DNA of 10,905 nucleotides from DASUPK01 sp036505735 (GTDB lineage Bacteria > Actinomycetota > Thermoleophilia > Solirubrobacterales > 70-9), in NCBI GenBank assembly GCA_036505735.1, contig DASXSZ010000158.1, positions 1 to 10,905 on the forward strand. The letters run 5' to 3'. Both the position numbers and the translations under genes were made by a program. The notes below the pieces were generated by a model. That model worked only from the letters and a program-made list of their open reading frames with translations, made no database searches and had not been told where the DNA came from. Shown here one piece after another: positions 6,753 to 10,905 of the stretch; the stretch's first letter is position 1, and every line of letters starts with the position of its first letter.

Positions 6753-6754
6753 CC

Positions 6755-7156
6755 CTAGGGAGGCGTCATGGACGAGGTCGCCCCGACCTGCGTCCAGCAG
6801 CGGACGATGTCGCGCATCGAGAGCACGCCGACCAGCTCTCCCCGGTCGACCACGACCAGGTGCCGGATGCCACGCCGCGACATCTCCTCCGCCGCCTGCT
6901 CGAGGCTCCAGTCGGGCGCTGCCGAGATGACGCTCTCGCTCATGTGATCGGCGACCTTCTCCTTGTCCGGGTCCTTGCCGCCACCGACGGCATGCAGGAT
7001 GTCGCGCTCGGTGATGATCCGGGGCGCCGGTGATTCCTCGTCGAAGACGAGCGCGGCGCCGGTTCCCTTCTCGGTCATCTTCGTCGCCGTCTCCCTCAGC
7101 GTGTGGCCGGGCCCCACCGCCAGCACCACGCTGGACATGCCCTCGCGAACCTCCAC
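6755..7156 (-). CDS. Tandem CBS-domain protein
   Basis: This 133-residue soluble protein is built from two CBS motifs (about 3-57 and 70-120). Typical elements are GTGAALVFD (31-39) followed by PRIITERDI (45-53) in the first, and RRGIRHLVVVDRGELVGVLSMRDI (94-117) in the second. Stand-alone CBS pairs usually sense adenine nucleotides and act on a partner protein; no partner domain is fused here. The GTG start at 7156 is preferred because AGGAGG lies four bases upstream. A TTG at 7180 would add eight residues but would have the ribosome site inside the gene. It is convergent with the cta operon and divergent from the cytochrome c gene. A link to respiration is only positional. Confidence 0.88.
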   Translation of the reverse strand: MEVREGMSSVVLAVGPGHTLRETATKMTEKGTGAALVFDEESPAPRIITERDILHAVGGGKDPDKEKVADHMSESVISAAPDWSLEQAAEEMSRRGIRHLVVVDRGELVGVLSMRDIVRCWTQVGATSSMTPP

Positions 7157-7160
7157 TGAG

Positions 7161-7166
7161 CCTCCT
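7161..7166 (-). promoter_or_regulatory. Shine-Dalgarno site that selects the CBS gene start
   Basis: AGGAGG on the minus strand lies four bases before GTG at 7156. It favours this start over the in-frame TTG at 7180. Confidence 0.6.
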
Positions 7167-7240
7167 CTCGGCGTCTCCAAATGCCGTTCGGCGCAAGCTT
7201 ATCCCACGCCTGGCGCACGGCGGGCACCTCACGGCCGACA

Positions 7241-7258
7241 TATAGGATTCCGGCGCTC
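7241..7258 (+). promoter_or_regulatory. Putative -10 box of the dihaem cytochrome c gene
   Basis: TATAGGAT (7241-7248) is the most A/T-rich stretch in the gap between two divergent genes and stands ten bases before the ATG. The transcript would have almost no leader. No Shine-Dalgarno site is present, consistent with leaderless translation. Confidence 0.45.
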
Positions 7259-7948
7259 ATGAAGCGCGTCAGGGACCTTGGAGTGGCGGTCTGGCCGATC
7301 GCCACCATCGCCGCGACCATCGCCGTCGTGGGGCTGACCGGCTGCGACCTCGGCCCCAAGCCCAACCTGGACAAGGGCCAGCAGCTCTTCACGCAGAAGT
7401 GCGGCACCTGCCACACGCTCACCGGCGCCGGGACCAACGGCGACGTTGGGCCCAACCTCGACTACGCCTTCAAGCAGGCCCGGGCCAGCGGCATGGACGA
7501 CGACACGATCAAGGGCGTCGTCTCGTACCAGATCGCCCACGCGCGCCCCGCCGCCCCGCAGCAGACCGACGTCTACATGCCGCAGGACCTCGTCACGGGC
7601 CAGGACGCGGAGGATGTCTCGGCCTACGTGGCGAGCGTCGCCGGCGTACCGGGGATCAAGCCGCCCGTCTTCGCGCCACCCCAGTTCTTCGCGACCAATT
7701 GCGGCGGCTGCCACGTGCTGGCACAGGCCGGCACGACGGGCAACGTGGGGCCGAACCTGGACGATGCGCTGAAGGGCATGAGCGCCGCCCAGATCTCGCA
7801 GTCGATCAGCGACCCGAACGCCGTGATCGCCCCTGGCTTCCAGCCCAACATCATGCCGCAGAACTTCGGCCAGACCCTCACCCCGGCCCAGCTCCAGCAG
7901 TTGGTCGCCTACCTGCAGCAGGCCACCGGTGGCGGGGGCAAGAAGTAG
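7259..7948 (+). CDS. Dihaem cytochrome c lipoprotein
   Basis: This 229-residue protein begins with a signal helix (about 9-28) ending in the lipobox LTGC, so C29 is the predicted lipidated residue and the protein is anchored on the outer face of the membrane. Two class I cytochrome c domains follow. The first has C48-G-T-C51-H52, a VGPNLD block and a likely axial M107 (in YMPQD). The second has C148-G-G-C151-H152, a matching VGPNLDDAL block and a likely axial M199 (in IMPQN). The repeated architecture points to internal duplication. It should carry electrons, normally from a bc complex to a terminal oxidase. The oxidase-like subunits encoded nearby lack CuA and haem sites, so its acceptor is probably elsewhere. 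The start is the ATG just after the TATAGGAT box. Confidence 0.93.
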   Translation: MKRVRDLGVAVWPIATIAATIAVVGLTGCDLGPKPNLDKGQQLFTQKCGTCHTLTGAGTNGDVGPNLDYAFKQARASGMDDDTIKGVVSYQIAHARPAAPQQTDVYMPQDLVTGQDAEDVSAYVASVAGVPGIKPPVFAPPQFFATNCGGCHVLAQAGTTGNVGPNLDDALKGMSAAQISQSISDPNAVIAPGFQPNIMPQNFGQTLTPAQLQQLVAYLQQATGGGGKK

Positions 7949-8173
7949 CTACCGCTCTGCAGGGTCGGATCCGTACCGGCGCCAATCCTGGATCAGGTTC
8001 CAGGTCCGCCAAAGGCCGATGGCGAGGAAGACGGCTCCGACGATCGCGCCCGCCAGCGATCCGATCAGCAGCGCCACCGCGATCACGATCGCCGCGGCCA
8101 CGGCGAACATGATCAGCACCCGGAACATGTCCGACTCGCGCTTCAGCGGGTTGCGGGGCCGCGGATCCTGCAT
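7949..8173 (-). CDS. Small two-helix membrane protein, paralogue of the neighbouring USP-like protein's N-terminus
   Basis: This 74-residue protein has a short N-terminal segment with PLKRESDMFR (9-18), two hydrophobic helices (about 19-37 and 38-56) and a basic C-terminus (WNLIQDWRRYG). The N-terminal motif and helix pattern match the start of the gene directly upstream (PLRSEADAFR, residues 4-13), so the two arose by duplication of one membrane module. It begins nine bases after that gene's stop and is surely co-transcribed. The Shine-Dalgarno site is weak (AAGG). Its stop codon directly abuts the stop of the convergent cytochrome c gene. The function is unknown. Confidence 0.8.
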   Translation of the reverse strand: MQDPRPRNPLKRESDMFRVLIMFAVAAAIVIAVALLIGSLAGAIVGAVFLAIGLWRTWNLIQDWRRYGSDPAER

Positions 8174-8182
8174 GGGACGACC

Positions 8183-8857
8183 TTAACGACGCGCGGCGCT
8201 CAGCTCCTCCTCCTCCCTCTCCGCCTCGAGGTCGACGATCACATGCGTGATCGGCAGCTCGATGTCGCGCCTGGCGTGATCGACCACGCCGCGCTCGAGC
8301 CAGCGGGAGCGCTCGGGTGGGTGGGTGGAGATGATCAGCTCGTCGGCTGAGAAGCGGAGCAGCGCACTTTCGATCGCCGTGTTCGGATCGGAGTCCCCCA
8401 CCTCGCCTGTGACCCGGAAGCCCGCGTCCTCGATCGCCCGGACAGACCGCTCGCGGCGCCGGTCGGCCTCCTCCAGCGCCTCGTCGACGTCGGAGGTCCA
8501 GTGCTGGAGCTGCGACTTGGTCAGAGCCGGTGTGACAACCAGGATCTCGCAGTCACGGCCGCGGGCGCGGTTGCGGATCTCCTCCATCAGCGCGCGGCCG
8601 CCGACGGTCTGGTTGGCCACGACCAGGATGCGATGGCGGCCGTCGCCGGGAGCGGCGGCGATCTCCGTCCTGTGCGGTTCACTGCCGCGGGCCCCGCGCC
8701 AGGCGAAGCCGACCCCGAGCCCGACGAGCGCCGCCGCCAGGATGGCACCGGCGGCCGGGCGAGTGAGCAGGGCCAGCGCGACCACCGCCCCGGCCCCGGC
8801 TCCGATGATCACCACGAGCCGGAAAGCGTCTGCCTCGGATCGAAGCGGATAGTGCAT
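8183..8857 (-). CDS. Membrane-anchored universal-stress-protein-like protein
   Basis: This 224-residue protein starts with PLRSEADAFR (4-13), followed by two membrane helices (about 14-32 and 34-53), then a cytoplasmic alpha/beta domain (about 76-210). Key stretches are HRILVVANQTVGG (75-87), EILVVTPAL (104-112), HWTSDVDEALEEADRR (119-134), FSADELIISTHP (169-180) and LPITHVIVDL (201-210), the layout of actinobacterial USP-like Rossmann domains. Some of these bind ATP; the classical GxxG-9-G(S/T) motif is not clear here. The acidic tail (211-224) is probably disordered. A strong ribosome site (GGAGG, five bases before ATG) fixes the start. It is first of a two-gene unit with the small membrane paralogue. 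Confidence 0.87.
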   Translation of the reverse strand: MHYPLRSEADAFRLVVIIGAGAGAVVALALLTRPAAGAILAAALVGLGVGFAWRGARGSEPHRTEIAAAPGDGRHRILVVANQTVGGRALMEEIRNRARGRDCEILVVTPALTKSQLQHWTSDVDEALEEADRRRERSVRAIEDAGFRVTGEVGDSDPNTAIESALLRFSADELIISTHPPERSRWLERGVVDHARRDIELPITHVIVDLEAEREEEELSAARR

Positions 8858-8995
8858 CTCGCCCTCCTTTCGAAGAGCCGAGGAAGCACACCGAGGCTAC
8901 TCCCGCGGAGGGGCCCTGTCGAGCGTCGAATCACCACCTCGCGCCAGAGGCGCTCTCGGCGCCTACTGGAGTCAGTCGCTCTCCCGTGGAACGAG

Positions 8996-9024
8996 AACCG
9001 GGGCGCTCGACGAGCGCCCCGGTT
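8996..9024 (-). terminator. Perfect 13-bp hairpin, likely terminator of the small secreted protein gene
   Basis: AACCGGGGCGCTC-GAC-GAGCGCCCCGGTT forms a GC-rich stem of 13 pairs with a three-base loop. It lies 36 bases downstream of the minus-strand gene ending at 9060. No U-tract follows on either strand, which is common in actinobacteria. It could also insulate the gene pair at 7949-8857. Confidence 0.65.
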
Positions 9025-9059
9025 CCCCCAATAGCTGTCGGGCTATCGGTCGGCCTCGA

Positions 9060-9278
9060 TCACTTATGGAAGCCGCACTTCGAACCCTTGTCGTTGGGCG
9101 CTGACCTCTTGGGCCCGTTGCCCTTGCTCTTGCCAACGTTGTCGCAGGCCTTGGAGTGCCCGCCACCTGTGTTCGGCACGCCGCCTGTGTTGGCGACCGA
9201 GCTTGCAATCGGGAAACTGAGGGCCAGTGCCGAACCGGTCACCAACACCGCGATCTTCCGAATCATCCGCGTCTTCAT
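9060..9278 (-). CDS. Small secreted Gly/Lys-rich protein with two cysteines
   Basis: This 72-residue product has a classical Sec signal peptide: basic MKTRMIRK, a hydrophobic core (about 9-24) and a likely cleavage after ASSVA (residue 29). The mature part, about 43 residues, starts with a short repeat (NTGG at 30-33 and 36-39). It then has two cysteines (C45 and C68, a possible disulfide) in a Gly/Lys/Asn-rich basic chain ending CGFHK. It is not recognised as a known family. It could be a secreted peptide, a wall-associated protein or a small toxin-like factor; nothing here decides. The ATG at 9278 is chosen because the signal peptide begins there. GGAG lies further upstream than usual, with a run of GAAGAAG in between. 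An upstream in-frame start would put 23 polar residues before the signal. Confidence 0.6.
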   Translation of the reverse strand: MKTRMIRKIAVLVTGSALALSFPIASSVANTGGVPNTGGGHSKACDNVGKSKGNGPKRSAPNDKGSKCGFHK

Positions 9279-9461
9279 CTTCTTCTTCTCTCTCCTGCCA
9301 TAGTCGAGGCGTCCATTCGTGTCTCGTAAAGCGTCGATACAGGCCACAAAGTTACGCCCTCAAAACCGCCGTTTTGCAGCGATGTCTACAGGACGTACAC
9401 CGTCGTGAAGACGATGATCCACATCGCCGCATGCTCGCACGCTTCCCGCTCTCAGGCACGA

Positions 9462-9473
9462 AATCGGCCGATT
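9462..9473. promoter_or_regulatory. 12-bp perfect palindrome (possible operator)
   Basis: AATCGGCCGATT is a perfect palindrome about 110 bases upstream of the crotonase -35 box, in a divergent non-coding region. It has the shape of a site for a dimeric regulator. No second copy was noticed in the window. Confidence 0.35.
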
Positions 9474-9495
9474 AGACCCGGTTGTATCCGGTCTG

Positions 9496-9528
9496 ACTGG
9501 CGCACCACTGGCGCACCACTGGCGCACC
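9496..9528. repeat. Three perfect tandem copies of an 11-bp unit
   Basis: ACTGGCGCACC is repeated at 9496-9506, 9507-9517 and 9518-9528 without mismatch or spacing. The 11-bp period is about one helical turn, so the copies would face the same side of the DNA. This fits either a regulator array or simple slippage. Confidence 0.85.
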
Positions 9529-9572
9529 GCGCCCTGGTCTTCTCCCGCGTCGGCACGAGATCCCGGCCGGGG

Positions 9573-9602
9573 TTGACCGCCCGCGTTACCGGCGGATAGG
9601 GT
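9573..9602 (+). promoter_or_regulatory. Promoter of the crotonase gene, leaderless type
   Basis: TTGACC (9573-9578) and TAGGGT (9597-9602) are separated by 18 bases. Six bases after the -10 box comes the GTG start, so transcription should begin at or next to the start codon. No Shine-Dalgarno site is present. This is the clearest promoter in the window. Confidence 0.6.
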
Positions 9603-9608
9603 CGGCGC

Positions 9609-10322
9609 GTGGGGAACTGGACGATGGAGATCGATGACAGCGTCGCTGTCATCACGTGCACGCTTGCCGAAAAGGACTTGCTGTCGTTCGGTGCGGTGAG
9701 CGAACTCGCTGACCTCCTCGACACGACCAGCGCCCCAAGGGACAAGGTGTCGGTGGTGGTGATTACCGGGACCGACGGAAGGTTCGTACCCGATGTCGAT
9801 CGTGACGAGCTGACTCGAAGGTCCGAGGGTGAAGCTGTGAGCGGCGACGTCATGGCCTGGCATCGTGTGACCGCGGCCTTGGAGTCGATGCCGCAACCGA
9901 CGGTGGCCGCCGTCGACGGTAACGCGGGTGGCGGCGGTTGCGTCCTCGCGTTGGCGTGCACGCTCCGGATAGGCAGCGAACGATTCGTCTTTGGCCCGGT
10001 CGAGCCCAACCTGGGAGTCGTCGGCACGGACAGCAGCGCAAATCTCGTTCGACTTGTGGGGCCCGCGACGGGCGCGGAGCTGCTTCTCACCGAGCGCGAG
10101 GTGGATGCCGCGACGGCTAAGCAGATCGGGTTGATCAACGAGGTGCTGCCAAGTAAAGGATTCGATGCACAGGCCCGGCAATGGTGTCAGCGCATCGCGG
10201 CGTTGCCACCGGCCACGGTGTTCGGCATCAGGCAGGCGGTTACGGGGAGCACCAGCGCTTCGCGCAACGAGCTCCTCGACGCTCAACCGCCGAACAGCTC
10301 CGCACGGTACGCGTCCCGATGA
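9609..10322 (+). CDS. Enoyl-CoA hydratase/isomerase (crotonase) family protein
   Basis: This 237-residue protein has the crotonase fold: VVVITGTDGRFVPDVD (49-64) and GNAGGGGCVLALACTLRIG (104-122) supply the oxyanion-hole loops. The two Glu positions used by hydratases are occupied: E132 (in PVEPNLGVV) and E157 (in GAELLLTE). Two family residues differ: the usual Asp of 'ACDxRI' is T118, and the Gly-Gly after the first Glu reads D141-S142. Substrate choice is therefore uncertain. Members act on acyl-CoA thioesters in fatty-acid or aromatic degradation. The last 15 residues do not resemble the usual C-terminal helix and the protein is 15-25 residues shorter than typical, so a late frameshift is possible. 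The GTG start follows from the leaderless promoter. No CoA-metabolism neighbour is visible. Confidence 0.87.
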   Translation: MGNWTMEIDDSVAVITCTLAEKDLLSFGAVSELADLLDTTSAPRDKVSVVVITGTDGRFVPDVDRDELTRRSEGEAVSGDVMAWHRVTAALESMPQPTVAAVDGNAGGGGCVLALACTLRIGSERFVFGPVEPNLGVVGTDSSANLVRLVGPATGAELLLTEREVDAATAKQIGLINEVLPSKGFDAQARQWCQRIAALPPATVFGIRQAVTGSTSASRNELLDAQPPNSSARYASR

Positions 10323-10391
10323 AGCCCTCAGATAGGAAACTCAACCGATTCTCGCCAGTTAGGCCAATCCGACACCGAACAAGCGACTCCC

Positions 10392-10396
10392 GGAGG
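10392..10396 (+). promoter_or_regulatory. Shine-Dalgarno site of the right-edge gene
   Basis: GGAGG lies five bases before the ATG at 10402. It is the main evidence that the open frame running off the right edge is a translated gene. Confidence 0.65.
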
Positions 10397-10401
10397 TTGC
10401 G

Positions 10402-10905
10402 ATGCCTTTCGTGTCTTCTGTTTCGAAGTTCGTCTTGACCCTCAACAAGGTTACGAACTTTCCACGTCCCGGCCGCGCCACTAAGCACGTACTCCCGCCG
10501 TGGGAGCCCGACATGTGTAACGGCTTCCAGCAAGAGGCCATCAGCAAGGCATTCTTCTCCCTCGCAAACTCGCAAATCCCAGAAATCGAAAAACACGGTG
10601 GTGACTGGAAGAAACTTGCCGACCTTATGAAGAAGAAGACGGTTGATTCCGTCAGCATTACGTGCGGCACCTGTAGTGGACAGAAACCAATGTCGTCGAA
10701 CGCGGACCGCCAGTCCCTCCAGGTCTGTCTCGATACCGCCAACACAGACTGGCTAGCGTGGTGGCTCGTCGTCGAGGTCGTCCATCTCTGCGGGGGCACC
10801 GATCTCGACGCCTGGGCGATCAAGAACTGGCTCTTCAGCGTCAACAAAAGCGGCCCGCAATATGCCTACTCCCACATCCTCAGCTCGGAGCTGGACTTGA
10901 TGTGC
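10402..10905 (+). CDS. Cysteine-containing protein of unknown function with a VExxH motif (partial)
   Basis: The frame is open from ATG at 10402 to the window end (168 codons). I do not recognise the family. Visible features are a Lys-rich helix region (about 62-80), a CxxC pair (C88, C91) and further cysteines at 39, 109, 130 and 168. A Trp-rich segment (117-121) leads into VEVVHLCGG (124-132) and TDLDAWAIKNWLF (133-145). The last part resembles a zinc-protease HExxH helix followed by an acidic stretch, but the first His is V124, so at most it is a degenerate or pseudo-enzyme version. There is no signal peptide or strong membrane segment. GGAGG five bases upstream supports the start. Third codon positions are mixed (AAA, GCA, CTT, ATT, TGT), unlike the strong GC3 of the cta operon, suggesting acquired DNA. 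Confidence 0.65.
   Translation, partial: MPFVSSVSKFVLTLNKVTNFPRPGRATKHVLPPWEPDMCNGFQQEAISKAFFSLANSQIPEIEKHGGDWKKLADLMKKKTVDSVSITCGTCSGQKPMSSNADRQSLQVCLDTANTDWLAWWLVVEVVHLCGGTDLDAWAIKNWLFSVNKSGPQYAYSHILSSELDLMC

Larger units (their letters stand above)
9279..9608. other. 330-base non-coding stretch with repeats between divergent genes
   Basis: No convincing gene is seen on either strand. The stretch should hold the upstream region of the secreted protein (minus) and the promoter of the crotonase gene (plus). It also contains a short inverted repeat CAAAAC-CGCC-GTTTTG (9361-9376), a 12-bp palindrome and three 11-bp tandem repeats, listed separately. The composition is less GC-rich than the cta operon. 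Confidence 0.6.

Noticed and set aside
9031..9046. ATAGC-TGTCGG-GCTAT hairpin as the terminator of the small secreted protein gene
   Set aside because: Only a five-pair stem; the 13-pair hairpin at 8996-9024 is far stronger.
9380..9610. tRNA gene or attachment site in the non-coding stretch
   Set aside because: No cloverleaf, anticodon arm or T-loop sequence could be found on either strand.
9360..10286. 308-codon minus-strand frame opposite the crotonase gene
   Set aside because: It has no recognisable domain and no ribosome site, and the plus strand carries clear crotonase motifs and a promoter.
1..10905. CRISPR array
   Set aside because: No regularly spaced repeats; the only tandem repeat is a 33-base run of an 11-bp unit without spacers.

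Overview
The window is high-GC DNA with the gene style of a high-GC actinobacterium. Start codons are often GTG or TTG, stop and start codons are tightly coupled, and several genes have a TAnnnT box just upstream of the start as in leaderless mRNAs. The gene families (cta/cox cluster, dihaem lipoprotein cytochrome c, membrane-anchored USP-like protein with a PLRxExDxFR start) suggest the class Thermoleophilia (Solirubrobacterales/Gaiellales-like). The lineage is inferred from style, not from a marker gene.

Left part (1-1716, minus strand): one long gene runs off the left edge. It fuses two SCP2-like lipid-binding modules to an R2lox-type (R2-like ligand-binding oxidase) di-metal domain. All six metal ligands and the Val/Tyr pair of the R2lox cross-link are present. 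It diverges from an oxidase-like operon across about 125 bases.

Centre (1842-6732, plus strand): a compact operon ctaC-like, ctaD-like, ctaA, ctaB, a 36-codon membrane micro-gene and a small subunit-IV-like gene. Most junctions overlap or nearly touch. The striking point is that both 'oxidase' subunits look redox-dead. The subunit I-like protein aligns without gaps to the cytochrome oxidase signature blocks, yet all six haem/CuB histidines are replaced. The cross-link Tyr, the K- and D-channel residues and the propionate Arg pair are also gone. The subunit II-like protein has lost both CuA cysteines, one of the two CuA histidines and the bridging Glu. Frames are intact and the membrane scaffold is well kept, so this looks like a maintained non-catalytic oxidase-like complex rather than a pseudogene. 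The haem A synthase keeps its catalytic residues and the haem O synthase largely does, so a canonical aa3 oxidase is probably encoded elsewhere. No subunit III gene is present here.

Right of the operon (6755-8857): a two-CBS-domain protein (minus), a dihaem cytochrome c lipoprotein (plus), and two minus-strand membrane genes whose N-terminal transmembrane regions are paralogous. The second of these carries a universal-stress-protein-like domain. The cytochrome c gene and its convergent neighbour have directly abutting stop codons.

Right end (8996-10905): a hairpin terminator, a small secreted two-cysteine protein (minus), a 330-base non-coding stretch with an 11-bp triple repeat and a 12-bp palindrome, a crotonase-family gene with a TTGACC/TAGGGT leaderless promoter, and a partial gene of unknown function. 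That last gene has visibly weaker GC3 bias, several cysteines and a VExxH motif, and looks like acquired DNA.
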